From NCBI GenBank assembly GCA_008694505.1, contig VZDJ01000219.1, positions 7,295,089-7,359,088 of the forward strand: a stretch of 64,000 nt of DNA, in the 5' to 3' direction. Source of the DNA: Cyanoderma ruficeps (lineage: Eukaryota; Chordata; Aves; Passeriformes; Timaliidae). Below, one piece after another: positions 1-13,525 of the stretch. Below the pieces are notes generated by a model. The model searched no databases and was not told the DNA's origin. It was given only the letters and a program-made list of their open reading frames with translations. Position 1 is the first letter of the stretch; each line of letters starts with the position of its first letter. The position numbers were made by a program, and so were the translations under genes.

Positions 1-3000
1 TTAGAGGGAGAGGAGAACAGGAAGGGATTTAGGAAGGATGCAGCTGAAAATTATTTACCTGCTGAGAAGCATCCTGGGCAGCAAAGAGTTCTTGTGAGCA
101 AAGCTGCTGGCAAGCCCCACTTCAGATGTGTGTGTGATTGTGCACGGTTTTAAGCTTGTCCTGTTGAGTGTGCACAATACATTTTGGACTCTGAGCAATC
201 ACCAGTGGCCTGTTGCCAGATGAGAAGCTCTGAACATCTGCCCTTCTGTGGTCTTCCTGCTGTGGGGCGTGTGTGGTGGGTGGTATTGCTTTTCATTTGA
301 GACAAACAACGAAGATGCATGGCAGAAAGCATATATGCACTTTAATTACTTTTTTTCCTTGCAGTGTAGTTGTGGATATTTGTTCATAATTAGCGGAGGA
401 ACAGATGGCAAAAGCTTGGTTTAAAACAGAGCATCCACCGAGTGATCATGTGGTGCTGCAAGCTTATTTGGGAAGGAGTTTGTTCCTTTGGATGATGCTC
501 CAACACAGTGGTGCAGGAGTAAAGTAGGAAGATAATTTCTAACAGTTGGCGTAATTCAGTGTGTAGGACATATATAAAGCAAGGAAAACATTAAAACATA
601 CAAAATATCTCCTGGATTCTCATGTCTTGTGCTGCAAAAGGATGAATGTCAACTTTACTGTTCTGCAAAGCTGAAACCTGTTATGTATGAATTTCCATAT
701 AGGGGAAGCACAGCGAAATGTCTCTAAGATTTCCCTGTTCACCTGTCCTATATCTGCACAACAGGGAACAATTTACTTGTTCTGTGCTCAGATTTCAGTA
801 ACTATTGTACTGTAGCTTAATCAAAAAACACCCCCAACAAAACAAATCAAAAAACCCCAGGTATATATTTCACTTCTGCGCTTCCAACATTAACATGGTG
901 CTGCAATTTTTCAAAGCTGGAGAACATGAGAGGATTTTGTCATCATTTCACCATGACACTTGTTTCACTTAGAAAGCCAGAGGGCAAAACAAAGTGGTTT
1001 CTTTTGGTCCATGTAATGTTTTTAGAAGCAGAGGTAGCCCGGCGGGCACAATCACTGAGATATGTATGAGGTAATGTTCGCAGTGATGAGATTCTGGGTG
1101 TAAAGGCAGATTGATTAGTGGCGTGATTCCATGTTCCAAATTCAAAACTTAGAAATATTTCATTTCAAGGAGGGGTAGGAGCAAGGAGAAGATTCCTGAA
1201 GAGGAAAATAAGCTAAATCTGTTTTTCATTGATAAAGCAGAAGTATGGTATTCTCCATCCCAAAGGAGCTGAATGGATTATTGCAACCATCCAATTGAGT
1301 CGAGATCACGTTTTCTTTTTTTGCTTTTATCTTTTCTTAAAAAAAGATAAATGAACCCATGTTGAGATATTTGTCCCTGTGAGATGACCTGTATTTACCT
1401 TCAAGTCACAATGAACTGGATATTCTCTTTCTCTGTGAAACTATATCACTCTTTCTCCCTGCAGACTCTATGGATGCAGACAAAAAATATTTCTGTGAGA
1501 AAAGTGGTGTAATATTTTGGAGGATATCTGTAATAACCAATGAAATGATCTTTGATAGCTCCTATTTTTTCTCCTATTTTTAAATATATTGTGAGTTGTG
1601 TTTTCTTTTTCTTTCATGAACTCCCTATATCTCCTCACAGTAAATAGTTAACAGAATACACTAGTTTTGTGTTTGCCTAAACATCTTTCTAAAAGTTTAA
1701 TCATCAATTTCCGTGCAAAAAAGAACAAGGAATTCCATAAAACAAATTTTCATTTGCTGCCTAGGGAGTGTTTCTTTCTGGGGAAAGGGAGGATGCAAAT
1801 AGTTGCTCACTTTTGTCCAAAACACTGTTTACAGAGTGAATTCCTGATTTGGGGGCATTGCTGTCTTTCTAAACTTTCTAACAAGTGCAGTGTTAAATCA
1901 AACCATGGAAGATTTACACCCTGCTGTGATCATGCAGCTCTTTCTCCTCCCACCTCCTTTCCATATGTCAGCAGCAGTGCTCAGCCCTTGCCTGTTTACC
2001 CTTCCTGAGCACTGCAAATCGTTTTTCCTGGGCCTGCACACACAGACCACAGAGGCAGGGGATGGTTGCTGACTTCTTTTATATTCCTGCACAGAACACA
2101 GCAACTACCCAGCCTTCCCTCCATGTCTTCCAGTTCATCACTCCTTGTAAATCTGACACTGATTTCACTTCTGTGCTTAGTTAAGAGCACTTCTTTTATC
2201 TTTTGCTTTCACATGAACACAGTACACGAATGGCAAATGCTGGCGCGCTGTGGGAATAGCTCATCCATTTCAGCCTCATCATTTCTTTTACGTAAATAGT
2301 TTTATTTTTATTTCCGACTTCCACTTTCTGAAAAGCAAAGCAAAATATATGGATTTTTAATCTCTACAGTCTTGTTTTTACCCTAATGAATATGAGAAAA
2401 ATAAGTCTGTTTTTCAGAGATAGACCTTAGATCATGTTTCACAATTTCACGACAAATTCCCAAAAGTGAAGCAGTAGGAGCTGTCACTGCAATTTGGATA
2501 ATAAAAACAATAAGAAAATGCCAAACTAAAAGTCATGTCCAACCTCAGTTAACAAATGAAATGACAAGCTACCAGCTGTAGTTAAAAAGAATATCCAATA
2601 TCCACAGACTCTGCTTTTATCCCTGTACCACTGGCAAGGCTCCTAGACTGGTGCCTGGGAGAGCGTTGATAATTGGCCAGGATATGGCTGCACGTAAGAG
2701 AGGCCACTAAATCATTTGGCTCTCCTGGCAATTTTATGCCAAGAGAGCCCTGGGATTTCTGTGAGTCTGCAGCGAGCAGGATGACTGCTCTGGAAGAGGA
2801 ATCCTAATGTGCTTGAGATCTCTGTGGAAAGGATCCACTAATATTTTGAGATGTTCTGGCAGCATGAAGCACTAATGCCCCTATTACTGAGATTCTGAGG
2901 GAAGAAAAACCTGAGTTAAAAAAAAAACCCAAAACAAAACAATGAACCAACCCATATTAGAACTGTCTTTTGCAGTTTGTTTATATGAAAATTATTTACA

Positions 3001-5269
3001 CACTTATTTAAAATTACACAAAGTATTGCTTAAAATTCAGAGTTTTATGCCTCAATATAAACCTGTTTAGCTAAGCTTTTCTGTTTATTCTCAGAGAAAA
3101 ATTTGTAGCATTTTCCACTGAACCTGTATGCACATTTTATAAAAAAAGTCATCTATATCATGAATTTACCATGTTTTCTAAGAGTTTCTTTGTCAACAAG
3201 GATAAATTCAGAAGCAAAACAGGCAGGCTTTTTTACTCTTCTCCTTGGTATCAACTAGAGTAGACATGTTCTATGAGTCTATGATGTTGTTACAGTTTCT
3301 GTTCAGAAATAACTAATATTCCATCTGCTCCTCTTCTGTATTTTGCAGTGAGTTAAGCTGTGTAGGATTCCCTTATAACATGTTGAACTCTCCCATGGAA
3401 ATAATAGACTGTGATAACAGAGGCCAAACTTTCATGATTTCTGGAGTTATGAATTTTAATGTGATACTAGAGCTGAAAAGAGTCTTTGAGAATGAAAAAT
3501 TGATGTTTTCTTATCTCCATTTTGAAGTGTGGTGTGGAGAAAGTAAAAATAATTAAGTGCCCTTCATTCTTCCTTCTGGCGACCAGTTTTCTGACTTTTA
3601 CCCATTTGGTGACTATTTTAGCCTCAAGCTAAGTCCCTGAAAACCAGATAGAATATCTTTCTGCCTCACACAAGGTTAAGTCAGTATTTCTGAAAGGGCT
3701 GTTACTAGTATAGATTATCCTTCAGGCAGTGCTCTCTCCCTTTGGAAGCTCTGCACTGACATTTAAAATCCTGTATTTGACATATTCATCAACAATATAG
3801 GGATAGGTGATGTGCTTCCTGAAAGAGATTTAGTTACAAAATATTTTGGTTCATGTCCTGGATAAAGGGATCTTAGTAGAATTAAAGCATCTCAGATTTT
3901 CCAAATAGGTTCATTCTGTTCTTTAAGGCTTCCTGCTTTGTCTCCAGGTTCCCAGGAACCTTCCTACTCTTATTTACCACTGAAGTTGATTTTAAGCAAG
4001 AACTCAGCTCTCAAGGAAAGAAAACATTTTAATGGGTTTCTCATAATAATCTTGCTAGTAAGGCATACTTAAAAATAAACTGCTTCTCTCCTTCCCTCCC
4101 TTCTGGAGTCAGCTGAGAGGACAACAGCTGAATCATCTGTCTGAGTCATGCAAACTGCTGTCATTGTTTGATGTAAAGATGAACTAAAAAGCTGTCATTT
4201 GCTTGGGAATATTTTTATACTTGACTCACTTATGCAGTGAAAAGAAGAGTTTTTGTTAGGTTGTTGTTTTTTTGTTTTTAATCTTTTTTGCCTCCTTTCA
4301 CATGGAAAATCACAATGAAGCCATGTGTCATTTTTACAGCTATAAACTCTGCTACTAAAAAAGCTTTACAGAAATCTTCCGCCTCAGAGCATCTGTCAGC
4401 CCGAAAGTCTGGCTTTTTTTGCAGCTGTACACAAGTTCTGTAGGGCCCTGTGCAAAGAGACCTTTCCTTCAAAATGTCTGGGCTTGTGCAAACACCTTCT
4501 CCTGCCCAGCTTGTGCTGCCTGAAATGATTCACTCCTCTCTGGGCTGTCCATGCTCTCACCCTGATGTCTAACAGTGGATCCTCAGATTCATGTGGTTCT
4601 GCTTTTGCTTCCACTCTCCTTCCCTTCCTCCATCTCTCTTCTTATTCTCCCTTGGTTTATCTTTCTTTATCTCTTGTACTTGACTCTGCAGCACCCTCTG
4701 CTCTTCACTCTGTCATCTCTGTTGTCCATCCTCTTTCTTTTTTTCTAGTGTTAATCTTTCTCCCCTCCTTTTATAATAGATACCTTTAATATTTTCTTCT
4801 GTTAAGTCCAAGTTCTTCCAAGTCCTGTGGGTTTGCTACCAAATATTGCTAGGCAGTAAGTCATAGCAGAACAGAGCTATTTTATCCAAACTGATGATGA
4901 TGCGATCAGTCTGATTTTCATCTTAACTCTGGCACACTGAAAACTGGCGTATATACCTTCCCAGGAATTCTTGCACTCTGGGACTACAGCACATGAAAGA
5001 GTGAACCAGTGCTGAAAAATAGTATAAACCTGGCAGAAGTGCAGAGACTACTTCAGAGTCCTAATTTCTCTAGCAGTCTGTCCAGCTTGTTATTGTAAAC
5101 ATTCATTTAAAGCTCCCTAATCACAGCTTCACAAAAAAACTGTGGGGTTTTTGAGAACTGCCTAGCTGAAGGAAAACCTCTACTTCCAGTGTGAGAGACT
5201 AGATAGGAAATGAAGATGCAGCTTCTCTTCATTGCTGTGTCTACCATAAAACTTAACATTACTGACTAA
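1..5269. other. Gene-free AT-rich unique DNA
   Basis: I see no gene here. Open frames are all under about 115 codons, overlap each other on both strands and resemble no family I know. The sequence is ordinary AT-rich, CpG-poor vertebrate DNA with short A and T runs (for example near 2918 and 4268) and a pyrimidine-rich patch on the plus strand at about 4600-4780. No CR1 terminus, LTR or tRNA-like fold was recognised. It is either intronic or intergenic; nothing in the stretch decides which. Confidence 0.7.
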
Positions 5270-5288
5270 ATTATTATTATTATTATTT
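5270..5288. repeat. (ATT)n microsatellite
   Basis: About six tandem copies of the trinucleotide ATT lie in otherwise unique sequence. It is a short simple repeat with no sign of a transposon tail next to it. Confidence 0.85.
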
Positions 5289-8200
5289 TGATACCCCTGA
5301 AACAAGTAATTGGTTTAATACATTTCTGATTTAAGGAATCTAATAATACAAATCTCACATGAACTGGAAGGCTTACCTGTCCGGTTTGGGCACTTAATGT
5401 TTTCTTCTAGGACCCACATTAAAGCAAAGTGCCATGGTCTCTTTGAAGTGTAGTAATTTTGAAATCTATTACAGTTGATCTCAAAATATTAAAAGAAGAG
5501 AACAGTGATATTTCTGCTTCTATAACCCTACAGGATCATTTCTTTATACTTTGGAAGATGGAATTTATGTCATTTAAGCTTTGAGGCTAAGCCCAAAAAG
5601 CGCTATCGTCTTTTTTCCTCATTTACCCCCAATCCACAGGGCAAGCTTCTTTTCTGAGATCTGTCTCTCTCCAAATAGTATATTTTGAATGCTTCTCGTG
5701 ATTTGGAATACGTTGGATTCCAAGGGAAGTCATTTAGAGATACCAGATTAGAAAGAGTTTGGCTTCCTGAGAAAAGTGCTGTATAGCTACCAGATCAGTA
5801 CAATCTTGAGTTTAAAGCCTAGCTAAAACCATTAATTTTCCTGTTAGACAGGAGATCATTAGCTAGTGTAATTTTGTCTGTTCTGCAAATAAATTGAACA
5901 GAGCCTCTTGGAACACTGCATAAGGGATAAACACTAATGTAAAGCAGATATAGTCATTTAACACAGGAAATAAAGGTATTGTATAAAGCAAGTTGCATTA
6001 TATGAAAGATCCATTTGAAACCCGAGGTTAATGTTTTATATTGAGTATTTACCATTTTATAGGTGCTACAAAAATTAATTTAGTTTGTAAATGCCGTGCT
6101 CTCTTTCAGGAAAGCGGTAGTCTGACCATTATTATGTAAAATACCATGGAATTAAATTGCATTATTTTGATTAAGTCAATATAATGTTATCTCATTTCTC
6201 TAGCCAGAAGTACTAAGTAGACAGCATGACTATGCTATGGTTTTGATACCTTGCTGGAAGCTTCAAACAAATTGTTATAATGAAGTTGTGAAGTCCTCAC
6301 CCTGATAAAGCTTTATCATGTTCAGATTGAAGGTACTGCTTCAGTATATTTCAGAAATGCAGAATAACCCCCCATCTGGTTCTCTTATCTTCATGGCAAA
6401 CCATGGTTTCTGCTTATCTGATCCCTTCTGTGTGTCACAGCAGTTTCCTGGAGAGCCTGAGAAAACAGTGTGAGGCAAATCACTGCCTCTCTGAGTCCCA
6501 CTCCATTTTTCTGACAGATCTGCTGCAATTGGTGGTATCCTTCCGCTTTACCTGTATGCACATGGTGTAACCACAGGGATGACAGTCAGCCCTATTTCCT
6601 ATAATGTCAATGAATCCTCATTTTCACATTTGTGCTTAGCCCCAGTGGAACCAGCAGAGTCTTGTAGACCCCAGTAAGCTGTTCAAGCATTTGGCCTCCT
6701 CACACTTGGAAGTAAAAGAAATACATAACCTTCCCCCTTTTTTTTTTACTGGTTTTATCAGCCAGCTGAGTATAAGTTATCTTCCTCTTCAGTTGCCTTC
6801 TGACAATTTTGCTTATGATTCTTGTGTATGATACAATAAGGTGTAGCAATCTGTGATATCAAGTGAAGTTTTATAACCAGATTCCTTGCAGCAGCCTCTT
6901 CAAATATGTTTACTTTTCCATATTTCTTTCTCCATGGTGCTTTTTCTGATGTGAGTAAATCGGAGAACTAGAGGAAAAAAGGCTGGCTGTGGGAAGGAGG
7001 CGAGGAGAATGCCTTCCTTTCAAAGGAGTTTAAAATAAAGTAAAGAAAACTGATTATTCCTAAATTCAGTATGAATTCTGGTAGCTGTAACAAATATGCT
7101 AACTATCAATTCTGTTAAATATGGAGACATAATTCTTAAAGTTGCCAAATCTGCAAATGTTTAAGTAGGTGTTCAACATTAAAGAATAATGATGAATTCA
7201 GTGGGCTGGTTTGCCTTCTCCAAATTAGGATCTTCTATAGCTGTTTGCAGGATTTATATTTAGTGATGCATTTCATTAGCTTATGGTTGAATTTTGAGCC
7301 CAAATACGTAGCTTCATAGTTACAAGTTTCAAAATCTGTTTGTCTTCACTGGAAAGCTATTTATTTTGCAAAAAATCACTCAGTTCTGATAAGAAGACTT
7401 TGGTAATAATCAATCAGAAACACCATATTTAGTGTGGTGGCCATATATTGATGCCATAAAGTCACAAATACATTACACAAAAGAATGGGTGTGTTTGAAT
7501 CCTGCAAAGAGTATTGAGGAAGATCTTCTAGGAACTGACTTATTCCTAAGACTTCATAAAACTGTGAAATGCTTTACCTGCCTTTGAAGGCAGCTGTCTG
7601 CAAGGTAAAATGTGGCAGCTGGTCTTACATACCAGAGTTAACCCAACCCGACCCCGCTAGGCTTGGAATCTGACAAAATCACAGTGGGAGGTTGTAAGGC
7701 TGCAGGCAGACCTGCAAATCAGCAGTATAAATTACTGACAATTCCAAATAAATGGTGGGAGATATGGAATGTGCCATTTTGTATTTTGTGAGATCGCAAA
7801 ATGTATTTTATTCTTTTCAAGCTGAGCTTGCCTTCTGTTTTAGTGAGGTTGATACTTCTCTATGAACCCACTTCAAGGGTTTGATTATAGGTCCATTTCA
7901 GAATGACAAGGTGACATTATTTTCTTTCCCCATTTCGGTGTTGTTAAATTCTGAGTGCTGGCAGGGCTCAGAGATTAGTCACTGGGACAGATTTGCCATT
8001 ATTTTCAAGCAGTCTGGTGACATATTGGTGCTCTGAAGCTTTCACTTTAAACAAAACTAAACCCACCTTTGTGGTTGTCTTTGCTCTTGTTTCGTGGTTG
8101 AATACTTGTGTAGCTGATGTGCAGCTCTCTGTCCTCAACTGCTGATCAAAATCAAATCAAATGCTTATTCCTGAACTTGAACCTCTCCCAGCATTTTTCA

Positions 8201-11200
8201 ATTTTCCCCCACTTATAGACATTAGTTATTTGTAATTTTCAAATGCCTGTTGTTTAAAGTTGAAATTGTGGTCCCACTCAACTCAGTTAAATTTACCTCT
8301 AGTGGGGTCATGTTTTCCACATGAAAATATCAAACATTACACATTAATTTAAAGATTCTTTCCCTTGAAAGACAAGAAAACAATCCTATCAGAAGAACCC
8401 AATTTTTCTGAAACACGTCTGTACTTTGCTTTCTAAGTCAGTAGCCTCAAGCAAAAAATAAAGAGGTATAGGGCAAAAAAATATCATTTCAGGTCAGAAC
8501 ACAAGAAAGCTGTTGCAAATGGCCTTTAGAATTTGTTCACTAGCACAATTCAGGTAATAGGAGAGTCCCAAAGCACACACTCATATATGTCATGTCCAAT
8601 ACTGTTACAATATAAACCAAAAAATCATGAAACTAGTAACAGCTTCTAAATAGAAGAGGGGGAGAAAAAAAATTTCAAAGCCTGAGCTACCTCACTGTCT
8701 CACTTTGTTTGTAGTTTATAATGTGTGCTAACTGTATAAGGGGATATCAGGATTATGATTTAGCAGTTTAAATCTGTTTAAATTTTCAGGTCTGATCTAA
8801 AGGATTTCTGGTATTTCTACTCAATCAGTCTGGGTGTCTGTCCTGTCTGTTCAGTCATTTCAGATACAGGCAGCCTTCTCTATTGATTTTATTCCCTGTG
8901 ATATTGCATTTGATATGGCAATTTTTCCTGCTAGCATTTCATCTGATAGCCCACTGAATGTGCCCCGGATAAAGTACTTTGCCCTGCTTCAGTTTGCATA
9001 CAAACTGGATTAGAATATTAAAGTCAGAGTTTGATTGAACTATTGGTATTCTTCATAGTCAGCTCCCAAACTTCCCTTGGAAAATGTTGGTATGGGAAAT
9101 TTGCAGCTTTACATCCAGGCTTCCTTAAGCTGAGTTATACTCAGGTATATACAATACAAGTTTATCTTTCTGATCTTCTTAAAAATAAACGTATATACAT
9201 TCAGATGTGTAGGGCATATTCCACAAAAATGGTTTTGTAATATCAGTGATTCATACAAAGAGTCATTCTCTTGAACTTTAACTGTGAGAAATGTGCAAAC
9301 ACACTGTTTTGTTTCTATCTTGTTGGAAGTATGACTGGAAAGCAATGTAAAAAGGAACTATAAAGTAAAAAGATTTTCATTCTTGTATCTTCTTTTCGTC
9401 ATGTGTTTGGTTTATTTGTGAGGACTTAAAATCCCTTGCTCAGGTTTCCTTTTTCTGCTTTATATGAATTCTTATCCACAGGAACAAGATGTCGCCAGTG
9501 ACAGGAGCTTGCCAGGGTGACTGGAATTGTTACACTGGACCAGGGGAGCTATATTTGATTTCAACAGTTGAGCAAAGTACTGTAGTGGTGAGAGGTTTAT
9601 GGTCAGAAAACATGAATTCAGTCACTTGTACTTTACTGGACATCAGCATCAAGGAAGGATGGTAAAAAAAAAAGAAATAGCTGCATTTTCTTCTTTTGCT
9701 ACTCAGTGTGTCACTACCCACTGTGGAATGGATGCACTCCGGTTTTGGGCTGTGTGGCACGACCTGGTGGATGGCTCCAAATAACAGCACTTGGATTTCC
9801 CTGAGAGACTGGGAGCCCTAGGGAAGGAGAAGATCATGTTAAGAAAATGGACAGTGGCTGTTTCTCCTTTATTGATCTTAACTAGATCTATCTCCATAGG
9901 TCATATCACACTTGCTCTAGATTCGATTTTTATTTTGAAGTCGTTACTTAGTAATTTATGGAAGAAGATTTTTATTTTCCAATTAAATATTAGCATTGAT
10001 GTTAATGAATAATGCTACAGTATTTTTAAACACCGAACTTCTTAATTTTTTCCTTTTTTTCCTTTCTTTGCATGTAATTACTCTTTGATTTAAGGCGGCT
10101 ATTGATTTGTTATACACTCGTCCTTGGTGTAAATAGATAACCCTTAAACATCAGATAAGAGGACATGAGTGACACTTCCCATTATACAGCTCCTGCTGTC
10201 AGTTCCCAGGAAACGTTTCCCGCATTGGAAAGGATCCTCCTATGGGTTTTCTTTTGTTATAGAAACTCTTTTGTGGTATTTGTTGACAATACTAATGACA
10301 ATTAGCATGCTTCTCCGTATCAACAGACAGTGAGGAGCCTGTCCCCAGGGCAGCTGGCATGTTTGTCACTCCTCGAGATGGGGGTTTGAAGTGAATCCTG
10401 GAGGGTGGCTGGACCTGGACGGGGTGCACCTCTAGAAAGAGGTAATGGAGGGGAAATGCCTCATTATTGCAAAGTAAAATCTGATTCTTGCCACTTTGGA
10501 GTTCTGGAAAGCCACAGAGGTTTGCAGGGAGAAATCGCTGATGACCTCAGACAGAAGGAGCTGGTTCGCTTTCCCGTAGGACATTCTTGTCAAAAGTGAT
10601 CAGTGTTTCCTGGCATTTCCAGGGGACAATAACTCTCGCAGCAAGTTCCCCTGTTGCAGTTCAGGCTGCTGGAGGAAGGGTTTTGTTCTGTGTGAGTGGG
10701 AAGCTGGAGTGAGAGCTGCTGTCCAAGTCAGTGACTTACTGACTGTTTACCTGGGAGACTCAGTGCTGCTGCAATTGGCACGACAAGACTTCTCAGTAAA
10801 AAAAAGAAGAGATGTGTAGCTGGCTGCTTTCAGTGAGAGCTCATTGCAAAGTTTGTCACTTTTAGTCTGACATGCTGAGTACTTGCTGACCTTCAGAGGA
10901 AATAGCAGAGTTCTCTCTTTTACAGAGATCCTTACCGAAAAATTTTTCCCTGGGAGAGATTTTTCATACACATTTTGCTTCTGCTTTGAGGCCTGATCTG
11001 GTTGTCACATCATGCATGGATGGTGCTGCTTTAGGTGGCTGATTGTGTCATTGGCAAGGCTTTCTATGCTCAGAAGAGGTGCCCTTTCATGTCTGTCCTT
11101 GTGAGTGTCCTGCAACAACAAATGGAACACGTCAGTAAAATTTAACTCTTACTGTCCATAGTCTAAGGAATGTTACCTTTGATAAAATAAAAAACAGCAG

Positions 11201-13299
11201 AGAAAAATCCAGGCTCATCTGCTAAACATTTTCTGATGCTCAGGAATCGTAACAGAATGCTGATTAATGCACGTATTTTCTAGTTTTGCAGAGCATGTCA
11301 CAAGTAATTGATCTAGGATCATATTTCGCCTTTATTGCCACGCAGCTAGAAATATATACCAGCCACTTAATTAGAGCCAGCTTTTAATAAGGATAATGAA
11401 AGGAGCAGCAGTAAATGGAGCAGAAGCAAGATCCAAGTATTCCTCAGTGGAAGTTACAGGATAAAGGCTTAAAAACATCCTTTCTAGGGCCTTGATTGTG
11501 AGGCAATTCTGTGCAAGGTCTGCAGGGTCGAGGTTTCTTCCCCCTGTAATGGCCTGTTCTAGTCCTGCAGAGTATTGGATCAGTCTGGAGATGTGTGGGG
11601 CATAAGGAGAGTCTCACTGTATCCCTTCTCTTGAATATCTCTGGCTGAAGACTGAGATGGCAAAAGAAGTTATTCAAGAGATTTGGTCCTGGGCACCAAA
11701 CATTTGTCCAGATAAAAATCTACCCATGCTCAAGGCATACAGTGTTTTTATATGAGAGGCACCAAATGAAGAAAATATTAAATCAGTTAGAATAAATACA
11801 TCACCTAGGAATCACTGGATTCCAAACTGCTACCAACAGACTGTTTGTGGCATCATGTATTATGGCAGAAAATCGAATGTATCAAAAATGTAAATTCAAA
11901 GCATAAGAAGCAACATTTAAAATCATTTGCAACAACTGATAGCTGAAGAGAAATATAACTGTGATTGCTCCAGCAGCAAGTGTTTTGCAAGGTTATGGAG
12001 CTCCAAGAGGAGAGCAGTAAAGCTGTAATCATTTTTTTTAATCAGAGACAGATTGGCAAGACACAACTCTGAGCCCAAGGGCTCAATAAATGAAACTGCA
12101 AGGACCCACAAAGTTACTTTAAATTTGCGAAGAGTTTGGGTAAGTGGCAGCATTTTATGCATGCACTAAGAAGTGAGAGGATGAATATTCAGTTTGCATT
12201 CACCCCTGAATGCTCTGATGGTGTTTGTAGCTGTTCAGGCAATGACCCTTGTAATTCAAGGGCTGAAATCTGCAAGCCACCACCATCAGCCTATCTTCCC
12301 TTTCTTTGTTGTTTTACGTTTTGTTTGTTCTGTTTGCGTTGTGTTGTGGGGGCTTTTTTCTTTGTTTCTTCAGGTCCCTTTAAATTGTGATTGGGCTGGG
12401 GGTTCGACAAATAGAACATAACACGTTGGAGGTGTGTTTTTTCTTGGTAAGTGGTGCACTATCCATGGGTGCATCCAGGGGAAGTTGCGAAGTTCACTGG
12501 GAGCATTTTGAGGGCCAGCATTTAGAACATTATAGGGGTACTAGTTCAGAGTTAATGCAGGTATTGTTTGTTCATCAATCTATCTGCACATAGAAGAACC
12601 CCTCAGAAAGTTCTGTTGGACTATGAATTCTTTAAAAAGTCAGTCTGGGAAATATAGTAAGTTTTTTTTCCTGAGCTGTGCTTTTCACTGCAACAATGAC
12701 CATTTTCTAAATCTTACAAGAAGGCACCTCCCTGATACCTTTTGACTTTCATGTAAAATTCTGTTTCATCGGAGTGTGCTGATTTTTGCAAGGTTGCTGT
12801 GAATTTCTGTTCATTCATTACAATTGTAGAGAGTGAATAGTGATGCTTTTGGGAAGTTCAAAATGCAGAGGAAGTCACAGAGGAATCCATGGACTTCTCT
12901 AAAACCTGTGGCCCCACTTGCACTGGATTATTTGAGAAACTTAAGAACGTGAGGTGTGGGTGAAAGTGAAGAGGGAAGTCTGTCATAAAAATAACCTTTT
13001 TTTATTTCTGGGAAAACTCCTAAGGCAAGAAACAATCTTTTGTAGTCAAGTTTGTAAAAAATGCACCACAGAAGTGATCGTGTCCTGGCAGAGGTATTCT
13101 GAGACTAAGGAAAATATCCCATTTTTTATCCTGGTAGATTTAAATATGTTGAAACAAAGTGTAAGTATTTTCTTGATTTGCAATGTATTTTCACGCTGTA
13201 GCACATTAAAATAAAGATTGATTCCCATTTCATTTAGAGGTCATTATGAATTGCTTTTAAAACAATGCATGGATCAGCAAATTCCCTACTTGTAGGCTA
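5289..13299. other. Gene-free AT-rich unique DNA
   Basis: No gene, RNA gene or recognisable transposon is visible. Several blocks are rich in TAATTA, ATTA and similar motifs, notably about 5890-6200 and 11265-11400, and read like slowly evolving noncoding DNA rather than random AT-rich sequence; that is only an impression. A short acceptor/donor-like pair brackets about 9483-9517, where the first 12 codons are open, but the same frame meets a stop immediately after the possible donor. A pyrimidine-rich stretch without an acceptor AG lies at about 10045-10075. Confidence 0.65.
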
Positions 13300-13525
13300 C
13301 CATCTGTAAGTCTTACTGGATGTATTTAATTAGATTTCCATGCAGCATCTGTGGCAGTGGAAAATGCAAATAATTAAGCTTCATGATTTCTTGTGTATTA
13401 TAAATGTCACATAACTAGTTGCTGCAGAGCAGATAATTCCTTTTGTAATTGGAAATTCTGTCATGAGTTTCTCCCTCATTTATAGCGATTAGAACTTTGT
13501 AAATAATTTTATATAATTTGGTTCA
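13300..13525. promoter_or_regulatory. Candidate enhancer-like block with POU octamer
   Basis: The sequence ATGCAAAT at 13364-13371 is the canonical POU-factor octamer. It runs straight into TAATTAA at 13371-13377, a homeodomain core. The surrounding 200 bases hold more AATTA/TAATT cores and few simple repeats. Overlapping octamer and homeodomain sites are common in developmental enhancers of vertebrates. The motif is seen directly; that it is an enhancer is inference, and in AT-rich DNA such motifs also arise by chance. Confidence 0.25.

Noticed and set aside
9483..9517. Possible 34-35-nt exon after acceptor ttcttatccacag
   Set aside because: The possible donor (GGTGAC/GTGACT) is weak and the same frame meets a stop at once. 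It was kept only as a remark in the regional entry.
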